Positions 42,291 to 51,386 are shown, numbered from the stretch's first letter. The stretch is DNA of 64,000 nucleotides from Marinilactibacillus sp042660675 (GCF_042660675.1 NZ_JBHSUL010000002.1:62001-126000), one strand, 5' to 3'. Notes: generated by a model from the letters alone, not told the origin. Program-made: numbers and translations.

Positions 42291-42847
42291 ATGGAAAAGT
42301 ATATTGTGCTACTTCGAGGAATCAATGTCGGTGGAAAAAATAAAGTGAAGATGGCAGACTTGCGTACTGAGTTATTAAAAGAAGGATTTGAAACTGTTCA
42401 AACTTATATTCAAAGTGGAAATATAGTTGTTGAATCTAATCTATCCAGTAAAACCATCACCCAGAAAGTAGCGACTCTACTAACCCAAAAATTCAAATTA
42501 GATACGACTTCAGTAAAAATATTGACGTTAAGTAAAATCGTTTATGAATCCATTGTAATGGAAGCTCCTGAAGATTATGGGAAAATTGATCAGACGGTGG
42601 ATTATCGTTACGATATCTCTTGATAGACATTACTGCTGAAGAAGCTATGAAAGAAGTTGATACACGTGACGGGATTGATCAATCTTGGTGCGGAACAAAT
42701 GTAATCTATTACAGTAGACCTGGACCAACGCATCCGGATTATGCTAAAAGTGCATTAAGCAGACTTGCAAAAAAAGATATTTATCAGTCAATAACTGTTA
42801 GAAATTGGAACACAACCACAAGGCTATGGGAAATGATTCAAACCTGA
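42291..42847 (+). pseudogene. DUF1697 gene interrupted by a single-base frameshift
   Basis: The first frame encodes KYIVLLRGINVGGKNKVKMADLRTELLKEGF and YIQSGNIVVES, the unmistakable DUF1697 start, and stops at 42621 just after YRYDIS. A second frame begins at 42620 and encodes the expected remainder (ITAEEAMKEV, VIYYSRPG, YQSITVRNWNTTTRLWEMI). Loss of one base near 42612-42619 (for example TTC reduced to TC after GATATC) would explain the break. Together they give about 185 residues, the normal family length. It is either a true pseudogene or a sequencing error. Function of DUF1697 is unknown. Confidence 0.85.
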
Positions 42848-43144
42848 CACTTTACAATAAAAGTAATCATATAATCAGGAACTTCTAGTAGAGAATTGAG
42901 TAATTTCAAATGTATTATGATGTGTGGAAATTTACAAATCTTTCTATATTTTAAATAAGTTAAATACAAGAATCGATCTTAATCACTGTATATCAATTTT
43001 GGGGCTGAAATGCATTTCTAAGTATCTATTCAAAAGGATTTAACAGACATCAAACTTTCGTATTAGGGGACTGCAATGGTGGAAATGATTAATAAATAAT
43101 TAGCTTTTTTGAAAATAGAAATAGGTATACAGAAGAAAAAGTTG
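42848..43144. other. Intergenic region before the riboflavin promoter
   Basis: About 300 AT-rich nt between the broken DUF1697 gene and the rib promoter. I see no reading frame with a ribosome binding site and no strong hairpin. Confidence 0.4.
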
Positions 43145-43173
43145 TTGACAAAAGATTTTTGACTCTTTATTCT
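43145..43173 (+). promoter_or_regulatory. Promoter of the riboflavin operon
   Basis: TTGACA (43145-43150), 17 nt, TATTCT (43168-43173). It places the transcription start a few bases before the FMN riboswitch. Confidence 0.6.
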
Positions 43174-43192
43174 TGAGTTACAAAAGTGAATA

Positions 43193-43298
43193 GTCTTCAG
43201 GGCAGGGTGAAAGTCCCTACCGGTGGTAAAGCCCACGAGCCGTAAGGCAGATTCGGTTAAATTCCGAAGCCGACAGTACAGTCTGGATGAAAGAAGAC
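43193..43298 (+). ncRNA. FMN riboswitch (RFN element)
   Basis: The element carries the conserved landmarks AGGGCAGGGTGAAAGTCCC, CCGGTGGTAAAGCCC, ACGAGCC and CAGTCTGGATGAAAGAAGA. The closing stem pairs GTCTTC (43193-43198) with GAAGAC (43293-43298). Binding of FMN should favour the downstream terminator and switch off ribD-ribE-ribBA-ribH. Confidence 0.96.
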
Positions 43299-43372
43299 AT
43301 TGAATGATATAGTGAATATTCTGAGAGTCTGTAATTATTGACTTTTAGGATAATAGCTAGTTGTATTCAGAA

Positions 43373-43405
43373 TGCCCTGGGAAAAATTTTTTTCCAGGGT
43401 TTTTA
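43373..43405 (+). terminator. Riboswitch-associated terminator 1
   Basis: GCCCTGGGAAAAA/TTTTTTCCAGGG-type stem followed by T5. This is the expected expression platform about 75 nt after the RFN element. Confidence 0.8.
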
Positions 43406-43477
43406 GCGTTCTCTACTGTATAGGAACAACCGTATACTAGGAGTCTGTTTATTTGAATACCACTAATTTCAAAAGCC

Positions 43478-43512
43478 AAGCCCTGAATCTCATAAAGATT
43501 TGGGGCTTTTTT
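43478..43512 (+). terminator. Second terminator-like hairpin just upstream of ribD
   Basis: AAGCCCTGAATCT (43478-43490) pairs along its full 13 bp, allowing two G-T pairs, with AGATTTGGGGCTT (43496-43508). The loop is 5 nt and T6 follows. It ends only a few bases before the ribD ribosome binding site GAAGGAG. Confidence 0.75.
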
Positions 43513-43530
43513 GATGGAAGGAGAATCTAT

Positions 43531-44613
43531 ATGGACAGAGTCTATATGAGAATGGCACTAAAGTTAGCAGAAAAAGGAAGAGGAAAAACTTCACCAAATC
43601 CGCTCGTAGGAGCGGTTATTGTTAAAGAAGGAAGCGTCATAGGTCAGGGATATCATGAACAATATGGGAGACCGCACGCTGAAGTTAACGCTATTAAAAC
43701 CGCCACTGAGCCGGTGGAAGGCGCAACCATTTATGTCACACTTGAACCTTGCGTACATTTTGGGAAAACGCCACCGTGTACGGATTTAATTATTGAAAGC
43801 AAGATAAAAAAAGTCATCGTAGCTGCAATGGATCCCAATCCATTGATGGCCGGGAAAGGCATTCAACTTCTCCGAGAGGCTGGTATTGAAGTAAGAGAAG
43901 GCATACTTCGAAAAGAAAGTGAAAAATTAAACGAGGTATTCAATAAATTTATTACAACTCAAAAACCCTTTGTCATTATGAAGTATGCAATGACGTTAGA
44001 TGGGAAAATTGCTACTGAATCAGGAAAATCCAAATGGATTTCATCTGAAAAATCCAGAAATCATGCGCATAAAACTAGAGGACAGGTAGCTGCAATATTG
44101 ATAGGGATTGGAACGGTACTTAAAGATGACCCGCTACTAACTTCTCGCATTGAAGGGTTGTCGAATCCTATAAGGGTTGTACTAGATAGGAACTTGAATA
44201 TACCAGAGTCATCAAAGCTTCTTCAGACTTTAAATCTAGCGCCTACGATTATTGTTACATCCGAATCAGCTTGTGTAGAGAAAATAGATCGACTGAAGCA
44301 AAAGGGTGTGCAGGTTTTATTGATGCAGTTAGATGACGGAACATTCGACTTCAAAAAACTAATGACGCTTTTAGGGGAAGATGGTATCGATAGTCTATTG
44401 ATTGAAGGCGGGGCTTCAATTCACGCAGCGGCATTTGAAGCAGGTGTCGTAGATAAAGTTGCCGTGTACATTGCGCCTAAAATATTCGGAGGTCAAAATG
44501 CCTTATCGCCTATTGGGGGGAAAGGTATTCAGAGGGTCAGCGCAGCTGTGGAACTTAAAACGTATGAGTTAAGCCAACTAGGAGAAGATATCTTAATAGA
44601 AGGATATTTGTAA
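43531..44613 (+). CDS. ribD: Bifunctional riboflavin biosynthesis deaminase/reductase RibD
   Basis: A 360-residue enzyme. Residues 1-145 form the cytidine-deaminase-type pyrimidine deaminase with zinc ligands in RPHAEVNAI and LEPCVHFGKTPPCTDLI. The rest is the NADPH-dependent reductase (MKYAMTLDGKIATESGKSKWISS, GIGTVLKDDPLLTSR, LIEGGASIHAAAFE). It carries out the second and third steps from GTP to the riboflavin pyrimidine. ATG 43531 follows GGAAGGAG; the ORF extends back to 43453, but that part holds the terminator stem. First gene of the rib operon. Confidence 0.95.
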   Translation: MDRVYMRMALKLAEKGRGKTSPNPLVGAVIVKEGSVIGQGYHEQYGRPHAEVNAIKTATEPVEGATIYVTLEPCVHFGKTPPCTDLIIESKIKKVIVAAMDPNPLMAGKGIQLLREAGIEVREGILRKESEKLNEVFNKFITTQKPFVIMKYAMTLDGKIATESGKSKWISSEKSRNHAHKTRGQVAAILIGIGTVLKDDPLLTSRIEGLSNPIRVVLDRNLNIPESSKLLQTLNLAPTIIVTSESACVEKIDRLKQKGVQVLLMQLDDGTFDFKKLMTLLGEDGIDSLLIEGGASIHAAAFEAGVVDKVAVYIAPKIFGGQNALSPIGGKGIQRVSAAVELKTYELSQLGEDILIEGYL

Positions 44614-44627
44614 GAGGAGGAATTGAG

Positions 44628-45281
44628 GTGTTCACAGGAATAGTTGAAGAAATTGGAATAGTGACAAATATCAGGAAGTCTCGAAAATCTAGCCGAATAA
44701 CCATTAGTGCGAGTAAAACCTTACAAGGAACAAAAATCGGAGACAGCATTATGGTTCAAGGTGTGTGCTTGACCGTAGAAAAAATGACTGCGCAAACCTT
44801 TGAAGCAGATGTCATGGCTGAAACAATGACTAGAACAAGTTTTCAACAGTTAACGAATCTATCTCGTGTAAATTTAGAACGTGCATTAACTTTAGAAGTA
44901 CGGTTAGGTGGCCATATGGTCAGTGGACACATTGACGGAACGGGCATCATTAAAAGTTATCGACACGAAGAGAATGCAGTTTGGGTAACCGTAGAAACTG
45001 GATTCGAAAGTCTCAAGTATATAATCGAAAAAGGATCTATTTCTATAGACGGCATTAGCTTGACTGTCGTTTCAGTAACAAACACGACATTTTCTGTATC
45101 CATCATTCCACATACTGCTGAGGAAACTACATTGCTCAAACATACCGTGGGTGATTTGGTTAATTTAGAATGTGACCTTATTGGGAAATACGTAGAAAAA
45201 CTGCTGAAAGTATCAAGTGAAAAAGCAATAAATCAGTCTTCGATAACAGAGAGTGTTTTATTGAATGCTGGATTTATTTAG
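44628..45281 (+). CDS. ribE: Riboflavin synthase, alpha subunit
   Basis: A 217-residue protein with two similar lumazine-binding barrels. The first begins FTGIVEEIG with GDSIMVQGVCLTV; the second has LGGHMVSGHIDGTG and SISIDGISLTVVSV. It dismutates two 6,7-dimethyl-8-ribityllumazine to riboflavin. The start is GTG, with GAGGAGG upstream, 14 nt after ribD. Length is typical. Confidence 0.95.
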   Translation: MFTGIVEEIGIVTNIRKSRKSSRITISASKTLQGTKIGDSIMVQGVCLTVEKMTAQTFEADVMAETMTRTSFQQLTNLSRVNLERALTLEVRLGGHMVSGHIDGTGIIKSYRHEENAVWVTVETGFESLKYIIEKGSISIDGISLTVVSVTNTTFSVSIIPHTAEETTLLKHTVGDLVNLECDLIGKYVEKLLKVSSEKAINQSSITESVLLNAGFI

Positions 45282-45295
45282 ATGGAGGCATAAGT

Positions 45296-46483
45296 ATGTT
45301 CAATGATATAGAAGAACTAATTGAAGATATTAAAAACGGAAAAAATGTCATTATCGTAGATGACGAAAATAGAGAAAATGAAGGAGATATTATCTGCGCA
45401 GCAGAATTTGCAACACCAGAAAATATTAACTTTATGGCTAAATATGCTAGAGGACTCATCTGTATTCCTATGACACGAGAATATACAAATAAATTCGACT
45501 TATCTCAAATGGTTAGTCGAAATACGGATGACCATGGTACGGCCTTTACCGTTTCAATTGATTTTAAAGACACAACTACAGGAATATCAGCCCATGAAAG
45601 ATCGCTCACAGCATTAAAGCTTGTGGAAGAAAAAACAGAAGCTAAAGATTTCAAACATCCGGGTCATATGTTTCCACTTGAAGCAGTAAAAGGAGGTGTT
45701 CTAAAAAGAATTGGGCACACAGAAGCGACAGTCGACCTCGCACGTCTTGCCGGCTTAAAGCCAGTTGGATTGTGTTGTGAAATCATGAACGAGGATGGGA
45801 CGATGGCGAGAAGAGATGACCTGATTGGTTTCGCGGCTGAGCATGAGTTGAAAATTGGTACGATCAAAGATTTAGTGGAGTATCGAAAGAAAACGGAACA
45901 AATAATGCGTAAGGATTCTGTTGCGAAACTGCCAACGAAGTACGGAGAATTCACGATACACTCTTATCAGCATGCTTATACAAATGAGCATCATATCGCG
46001 CTTGTAATGGGAGATCTCAGTGACGGAGATCCGGTGTTGTGTAGAGTGCACTCGGAATGTCTGACAGGAGATGTTTTTGCATCGAAAAAGTGTGATTGTG
46101 GAGAACAATTAGACTTAGCTATGAAGAAGATTGCAGATGAAGGTAGAGGGATTCTGCTATATATGAGACAAGAAGGTAGAGGCATAGGTTTGATCAATAA
46201 AATTAGAGCATATGCTCTACAAGATCAAGGGCACGATACGATTCAAGCCAATATACTACTAGGATTACCAGTCGATGCTAGAGAGTATCATGAGTGTAAA
46301 CAAATTTTCGATGATTTAAGAGTTAATCGATTAAATTTGATGACAAACAATCCTTTGAAAGTATCTAGTTTAAAAGCCTATGGATTAACGATTGAAAATC
46401 GAGTACCTATCAGCATAGAATCAAATATCTATGATCAAGATTATCTACGAACAAAAAAAGAAGAAATGGGTCATTACTTATAA
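45296..46483 (+). CDS. ribBA: Bifunctional 3,4-dihydroxy-2-butanone-4-phosphate synthase / GTP cyclohydrolase II
   Basis: A 395-residue fusion. Residues 1-200 are DHBP synthase (VIIVDDENRENEGDIICAAEFAT, GHMFPLEAVKGGVLKRIGHTEA). Residues about 205-395 are GTP cyclohydrolase II, with zinc cysteines in SECLTGDVFASKKCDCGEQL and the catalytic RQEGRGIGL. It supplies both precursors of the pathway. The ATG follows GATGGAGG. This ribDEBAH order is that of Bacillus and many other Firmicutes. Confidence 0.96.
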   Translation: MFNDIEELIEDIKNGKNVIIVDDENRENEGDIICAAEFATPENINFMAKYARGLICIPMTREYTNKFDLSQMVSRNTDDHGTAFTVSIDFKDTTTGISAHERSLTALKLVEEKTEAKDFKHPGHMFPLEAVKGGVLKRIGHTEATVDLARLAGLKPVGLCCEIMNEDGTMARRDDLIGFAAEHELKIGTIKDLVEYRKKTEQIMRKDSVAKLPTKYGEFTIHSYQHAYTNEHHIALVMGDLSDGDPVLCRVHSECLTGDVFASKKCDCGEQLDLAMKKIADEGRGILLYMRQEGRGIGLINKIRAYALQDQGHDTIQANILLGLPVDAREYHECKQIFDDLRVNRLNLMTNNPLKVSSLKAYGLTIENRVPISIESNIYDQDYLRTKKEEMGHYL

Positions 46484-46508
46484 TGATACCTTGTATGGAG
46501 GAAAAAAT

Positions 46509-46970
46509 ATGAAAGTATTAGAAGGAAATTTGATTGCAGAAGATTTGAAAATTGGAATTGTCATTGCTCGATTCAATGAATTTATCGGATTTAAATTATT
46601 AGACGGGGCAGTAGATGCACTCATTAGACATGGTGTGAAGGAAACGGACATCAATGTTGCTTGGGTACCAGGGGCGTATGAAATTCCGTTGGTGTCTAAA
46701 AAGATGGCGGCTACAGGACAGTATGATGCAGTCATTACACTTGGTGCGGTTATTAAAGGATCAACTTCACACTATGATCATGTTTGTGCTGAAGTATCGA
46801 AAGGCGTGGCTTCAGCTTCTGATAGTACAGGCGTACCCGTATTATTCGGCGTACTCACAACGGATACGATCGAACAAGCGATTGAAAGAGCGGGGACCAA
46901 AGCAGGAAATAAAGGCTTTGAAGTAGCTATAGGAGCTATTGAAATGGCTAACTTGATGAAACAATTTTAA
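46509..46970 (+). CDS. ribH: 6,7-dimethyl-8-ribityllumazine synthase
   Basis: A 153-residue protein that builds lumazine from the RibD and RibB products and assembles into a hollow shell. Signature stretches are IGIVIARFNEFI, VPGAYEIPLVSKKMA, GAVIKGSTSHYDHVCAEVSKGVA and PVLFGVLTTDTIEQAIERAGTKAGNKGFEVA. The ATG is 5 nt after GGAGGAAAAA; the longer ORF from 46431 starts inside ribBA. It closes the rib operon. Confidence 0.96.
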   Translation: MKVLEGNLIAEDLKIGIVIARFNEFIGFKLLDGAVDALIRHGVKETDINVAWVPGAYEIPLVSKKMAATGQYDAVITLGAVIKGSTSHYDHVCAEVSKGVASASDSTGVPVLFGVLTTDTIEQAIERAGTKAGNKGFEVAIGAIEMANLMKQF

Positions 46971-47020
46971 GAGGAACATGAAAAGAAAAATGAGATAAAG
47001 CAGGCAATATTCGTTAAAAT

Positions 47021-47161
47021 AAAAAGAGATTGGGACAAAAGTTTCTGATTAACATTGTTTCGCAAAATCAGACAAGTAGAAAAGCCTTCAAATCAAGGGA
47101 TAGATATCCTAGATTTGAAGGCTTTCTTCTATTTGGCTAGTTTTGTCCCAGCCTCTTTTTT
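47021..47161 (+). terminator. Large three-stem terminator/repeat after ribH
   Basis: The outer arms AAAAAGAGATTGGGACAAAA (47021-47040) and TTTTGTCCCAGCCTCTTTTT (47141-47160) enclose two inner hairpins, TCTGATT/AATCAGA (47044-47072) and AGAAAAGCCTTCAAATC/GATTTGAAGGCTTTCTTCT (47078-47130). The GGGACAAAA...TTTTGTCCC arms resemble an intergenic repeat-type terminator that I know as recurrent in enterococci and relatives. It should end the rib transcript. Confidence 0.7.
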
Positions 47162-47279
47162 GTAAAATGACTATAATTATATGAATTTTAAAAAAGAAAT
47201 TGACAATCCTTGTGACGAATTGTATCGATCAAGATAAAGCGTATGATGAAATTATCTATAAACACCTGAAATTGTATGT

Positions 47280-47308
47280 TATAATTCTATAAAAATTAAG
47301 CGGTTACA
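47280..47308 (+). promoter_or_regulatory. -10 box and cre-like site before the GH95 gene
   Basis: TATAAT (47280-47285) with no clear -35 box is followed by ATTAAGCGGTTACA (47295-47308). The second element matches a cre box in its AAGCG...CA part but lacks the leading TG. Located just after the expected start, it could give CcpA-dependent repression. A second possible -35 (TTGACA, 47200-47205) with TATCGA lies further upstream. Confidence 0.45.
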
Positions 47309-47325
47309 TAAAGGGAGCGGTTAGA

Positions 47326-49602
47326 TTGACGGATTTTTTAAATAAAGGTGTTTGGAGTACGAAGCCAGCTGAGAAGTGGGAAGACGGTTATATCGTTGGG
47401 AATGGTGCACTGGGCGGCATATTATTTGGTTCGCCAAATGTATTTAACTTAGTCGCAAACCACCACACATTATTTCTAAAACAAAATAAAATGAACAACA
47501 TTCCAGATATGTCAGATCACTTGGACTCGTTTAAAGCGATTATTGAGGCAAAAGGTTATCAAAAAGGTGTTGAATACTTTGAAAAAGTCGCTTTAGAAAA
47601 AGGCTATCAAGGGTTAACGATGAGTGATCCTTATCATCCGGGAAGTGAGATTCAGTTAGAGATAGAAGTAGACGGAAAATCCGTTACTGACTTTCAGCGA
47701 CAACTAGATTATGAAAAAGGTCTAGCGATTGAAACTTTTGAAGCAAAAAAGCAACGATTCAAAAAGATACTTTTTTGTTCCAAAGCAAATGGAGCGTTAT
47801 ATTTAAAAATTGAATCGAACGATCCTTTCGATGTATCTTTTTCGCTGAAAGATTACCAGAACCCTGAGCTGAATCAGGAAATCGTTCAACTGACAGATTG
47901 TAGACTCGTTCAAAAATCGACCTATCTTGATCAAACTAGTTACGTTTCTAGCTTGGACTGGAATATTTCAGAAGGAACAGTTGCTGTTCATCAAGATCAG
48001 GTTGAAATCAAGCAGACAAGAGCCATCTGTTTTGCCTTATCTATCCATTCGGAAGCCGTAACCAATAGTATGGATGATTTTGAACAGATTCAGCAAGCGC
48101 ATATTCAAGAATTTCAAGCAACCTATAATCAAGTCTCATTAACATTGGTTGATGATGAAGATAGAAGAAAGTCTTTAGATGAAATTGTTGAAGAGATGCA
48201 CGAAATGCATACTGTTCCTATAGTGCTGTATGAGAAATTGTACGATGCAAGTCGTTATGTCATCCAGTCTATGACTGGGAAAGCTCTGCCAAACCTTCAA
48301 GGAATTTGGGGCGGAGACTTTTCGCCTGCCTGGAGTGGGGATTACACCTTGGACACCAACGTTCAGCTTGCCATTGCCTCTTTAGCGAGTCTTGGATTAT
48401 TTGAACAGTTTGATGGCTTATTCAACAAAATGGCAGACTATCATGAGGACTTCAAAGAAAATGCTGCTCGTTATTACGGATGTCGCGGATACCTGATGCC
48501 TGTTCATGCAAGCACACGTGCGCTTCATGTACATTGGAATAGTGAATGGCCGATGGTTCTATGGACTGCTGGAGCCGGTTGGATGAGTCACTTTTACGAT
48601 GAATATTTTGAATATACACAAGACAAGATTTTTCTGAAAGAAGTAGCGATACCTTTTTATATTGAAACACTCTTGTTCTACGAGGATTTCTTAACGATTC
48701 AAGAGGGAAAAGTGCATTTGAGACCAAGTTACTCAGCTGAGAATGGAATGGGGGATACGGCAACAATGGACATCGCCGTCATCAAAGAAACGATTTGGAA
48801 TCTAAAAAAAGCTTATCAGTTGCTTGACGAACCAGTTCCTGAAAAGTATGAGCGATTATTGACCCAGCTACCGGATTATATGATTGATTCAGACGGTATT
48901 TTAAAAGAATGGATTGATGAAACCAAGGCCGAGCATTTTAATCATCGTCATTTTTCTAATTTGTACCCTGTATTTCAAAGTAAAGAAATCGATCAGAAAT
49001 CACCTATTTTATGGGAAGCAGCGAATAAAGCATTTGATAAACGAATCGAAGCTTGGTTGTTGAATGAAGATGGCGATACGAGCTCTTCTCACGGTAGGAT
49101 TCATGCAGCAATGTGTGGAATTGCGCTTGAGAGACCGAATGAAGTGGAAGCCGCGTTACGCGAGCTGGTTATCAATGAATCTTTTTTCCCATCCCTTGCG
49201 ACTGCTCATTATAATCAAGCGCATGTGTTCAATGTAGATGCAAATGGCTCTTTCCCTAAAGTTCTTCACGATGCTCTAATCTATTCAGAGGCAGATGACG
49301 CTTTGACATTATTCAAAGCAACACCGAGGTGGTTGAGTAAGGGATCTTTAAAAGGTATTCGCTTGCCTAAAGATATACTCGTGGAACAACTGGAGTGGGA
49401 TTTAGTAGGGAAAGAAAAAACCTGCCGTTTAACCTTACAGTCGGACCTGGACCAAACAGTTTCGGTTCAGTTGCAGCAGCAATATACTCAGGAAAAAACA
49501 AATGTAGATGTCATACAAGTCGTTTTGACCAATCAAAAAGCGCAAACGATAGACTTACAGTTTACAACGCTAGAGGATGTGTCCGATGGAGAAACCAACT
49601 AA
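47326..49602 (+). CDS. Glycoside hydrolase family 95-type enzyme (alpha-L-fucosidase/alpha-L-galactosidase-like)
   Basis: A 758-residue intracellular glycosidase without signal peptide. The N-terminal beta domain begins VWSTKPAEKWEDGYIVGNGALGGILFG, then an (alpha/alpha)6 barrel. GH95 landmarks are LPNLQGIWGGDFSPAWSGDYTLDTN, PSYSAENGMGDTATMD (candidate general acid Glu472) and FNVDANGSF (candidate base Asp638). In characterised GH95 fucosidases two Asn lie in the YTxNxN position; here the pair is Asp343 and Asn345. The start is TTG after AAGGGAGCGG. It overlaps the sensor-kinase gene. Within this locus, removing fucose from branched glycan is the best guess; related alpha-linked sugars are possible. 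Confidence 0.7.
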   Translation: MTDFLNKGVWSTKPAEKWEDGYIVGNGALGGILFGSPNVFNLVANHHTLFLKQNKMNNIPDMSDHLDSFKAIIEAKGYQKGVEYFEKVALEKGYQGLTMSDPYHPGSEIQLEIEVDGKSVTDFQRQLDYEKGLAIETFEAKKQRFKKILFCSKANGALYLKIESNDPFDVSFSLKDYQNPELNQEIVQLTDCRLVQKSTYLDQTSYVSSLDWNISEGTVAVHQDQVEIKQTRAICFALSIHSEAVTNSMDDFEQIQQAHIQEFQATYNQVSLTLVDDEDRRKSLDEIVEEMHEMHTVPIVLYEKLYDASRYVIQSMTGKALPNLQGIWGGDFSPAWSGDYTLDTNVQLAIASLASLGLFEQFDGLFNKMADYHEDFKENAARYYGCRGYLMPVHASTRALHVHWNSEWPMVLWTAGAGWMSHFYDEYFEYTQDKIFLKEVAIPFYIETLLFYEDFLTIQEGKVHLRPSYSAENGMGDTATMDIAVIKETIWNLKKAYQLLDEPVPEKYERLLTQLPDYMIDSDGILKEWIDETKAEHFNHRHFSNLYPVFQSKEIDQKSPILWEAANKAFDKRIEAWLLNEDGDTSSSHGRIHAAMCGIALERPNEVEAALRELVINESFFPSLATAHYNQAHVFNVDANGSFPKVLHDALIYSEADDALTLFKATPRWLSKGSLKGIRLPKDILVEQLEWDLVGKEKTCRLTLQSDLDQTVSVQLQQQYTQEKTNVDVIQVVLTNQKAQTIDLQFTTLEDVSDGETN

Positions 49603-51385
49603 ACAAGGACGTTACATTTCGATCAAGCAAAAGTTACTTGGTTCTTATTTCATCATGTTGATTATTCCAATTTTGCTTGTTGGTATTTATTTGACAGCTA
49701 GTATCCGAACCAATCTAATCAACAATAAAATGGCGGAGATTGAAAATAACAACGAGCGGATCCAAATGGACTATGCAACGCTTTTGTCGTCCGTTACGAA
49801 TGTTTCTGACTGGATTTATCAGGACGAAGACCTGGCTGATCTTGTACAAACGCAGTACACCAATCCTTATGATGTATATGAAGCGTACCAGGGTTACCAA
49901 ATGTTTGAAGATTATTTGCGGTACTATGACGAGATTGAGCATATCCGTTTTTACGTTGATAATGATACATTAACGAGTACCACAGGAATTTATAACGCTA
50001 ACGAAACCATCAGGAATACCGATTGGTACCAAAGCAGTGTAAGTGGAAACGGTGGCATTGAATGGCTCGTTTTGGAAGACGACATTACAAAAGATCAGCA
50101 TTTGAACCTCATTCGTTCGGTCTACCGAAACTACGAGCTAGTCGGTGTACTGACGATTGCAGTGAACGAGAACATGGTCAAAAGTCTGCTAGCTGATTCA
50201 GCGAGTACTGTCTTTATCACATTAAATAACCAGACTCCGCTTTACAGCTATCCTGAATATGACAATATTCAAAATTCATATAATCAATATAGACCCGTTC
50301 TAGAAGCCGTTGAAGACACAGAAGGCAATTATGAAGCGCTCGACTCTCAGCGGTATGATCGAGAATTCACCTTGAACATTCGAGACGTTCACATTCCTAA
50401 AACCTTAGATTCTCAAATGCAGGTCGTGGGGGTCGTACCTACGGATAGTATATTACAGGATGTGAATAGTGATTTACGATTAGCCTACATGATCATTCTA
50501 GCAGTCTTGAGCCTCAGTATATTGATGCTGGCGATTTTCATCCGAACCTTTAACAAACGGATCCTCAAGTTGAAAGACGCAATGACAATGGTGGCTGCCG
50601 GACAATTTACGATTCAGCCTTCTATCAAAGGGAATGACGAGTTGTCTGATGTATACAAACATTTGGTGATGACGACGAAAAGTATCGAAGATCTGATGGA
50701 GCTGAATGCGGAACATATTGTGAATGAGAAAGACTGGGAATTACAAGTAAAAGACGCACAGTTCAAAATGCTCGCAAGTCAGATCAATCCCCATTTCTTG
50801 TATAACACACTCGAAATGATTCGAATGAAAGCACTAAGAAATCAAGACCGAGAAGTCGCGGAAATTGTCATGATTCTCAGTAAACTGATGCGAAAATCAC
50901 TGGAAAGAAAACAGAAAGAAACGAAATTGAGTGAAGAGCTCGAGTTCACCGAACTGTATTTACAAATTCAAAAACTGAGATTCGGTGAACATATTGATTA
51001 CGAAATCGAAAATACTACCCAACATGACTACACGATCGTACCATTGATCATTCAGCCACTTGTGGAAAATTCCTTTATTCATGGGATTGAACCAAAGATC
51101 GATAATGGGAATATTAAGATTAAAGTAGTAGAAGTAGAGGGTTACCTTGAGATCACGGTAAAAGATAATGGAATTGGAATGAAGTTAGATCAGTTGGAAC
51201 AAATTCGAGCGCTATTGGCCTCTAATGGGGATAGTAGTCATTTAGGTGTTTACAATGTACACCAGCGTATACGGTTCACCTATGGTCCAAATTCTGGATT
51301 ATCTATCGATAGCGTTGTAGGAGAAGGCACAGTAGCGAAGATCAGATTACCTATACAAGAACACCTTAATCGACAGGAGGAATAA
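49586..51385 (+). CDS. YesM-like sensor histidine kinase
   Basis: A 599-residue membrane kinase. A first membrane helix near residues 15-38 (LGSYFIMLIIPILLVGIYLTASI) is followed by an extracellular Cache-like sensor of about 240 residues, a second helix near 295-315, a HAMP linker, the His_kinase domain with His403 in QINPHFLYNTLEMIR, and an HATPase domain (NGIGMKLDQL). It should sense a sugar or loaded binding protein outside and phosphorylate the AraC-type regulator encoded next. I prefer the ATG at 49586, 9 nt after AGAGG; it overlaps the GH95 stop by 17 nt. Confidence 0.9.
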   Translation: MEKPTKQGRYISIKQKLLGSYFIMLIIPILLVGIYLTASIRTNLINNKMAEIENNNERIQMDYATLLSSVTNVSDWIYQDEDLADLVQTQYTNPYDVYEAYQGYQMFEDYLRYYDEIEHIRFYVDNDTLTSTTGIYNANETIRNTDWYQSSVSGNGGIEWLVLEDDITKDQHLNLIRSVYRNYELVGVLTIAVNENMVKSLLADSASTVFITLNNQTPLYSYPEYDNIQNSYNQYRPVLEAVEDTEGNYEALDSQRYDREFTLNIRDVHIPKTLDSQMQVVGVVPTDSILQDVNSDLRLAYMIILAVLSLSILMLAIFIRTFNKRILKLKDAMTMVAAGQFTIQPSIKGNDELSDVYKHLVMTTKSIEDLMELNAEHIVNEKDWELQVKDAQFKMLASQINPHFLYNTLEMIRMKALRNQDREVAEIVMILSKLMRKSLERKQKETKLSEELEFTELYLQIQKLRFGEHIDYEIENTTQHDYTIVPLIIQPLVENSFIHGIEPKIDNGNIKIKVVEVEGYLEITVKDNGIGMKLDQLEQIRALLASNGDSSHLGVYNVHQRIRFTYGPNSGLSIDSVVGEGTVAKIRLPIQEHLNRQEE

Positions 51386-51386
51386 C

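Noticed and set aside
43453..43530. Longer ribD start with 26 extra residues
   Set aside because: The extension is the second terminator stem and loop. ATG 43531 has GGAAGGAG and matches the normal RibD N-terminus.
46431..46508. Longer ribH start inside ribBA
   Set aside because: It overlaps the ribBA coding end and is not family-like; GGAGG lies just before ATG 46509.
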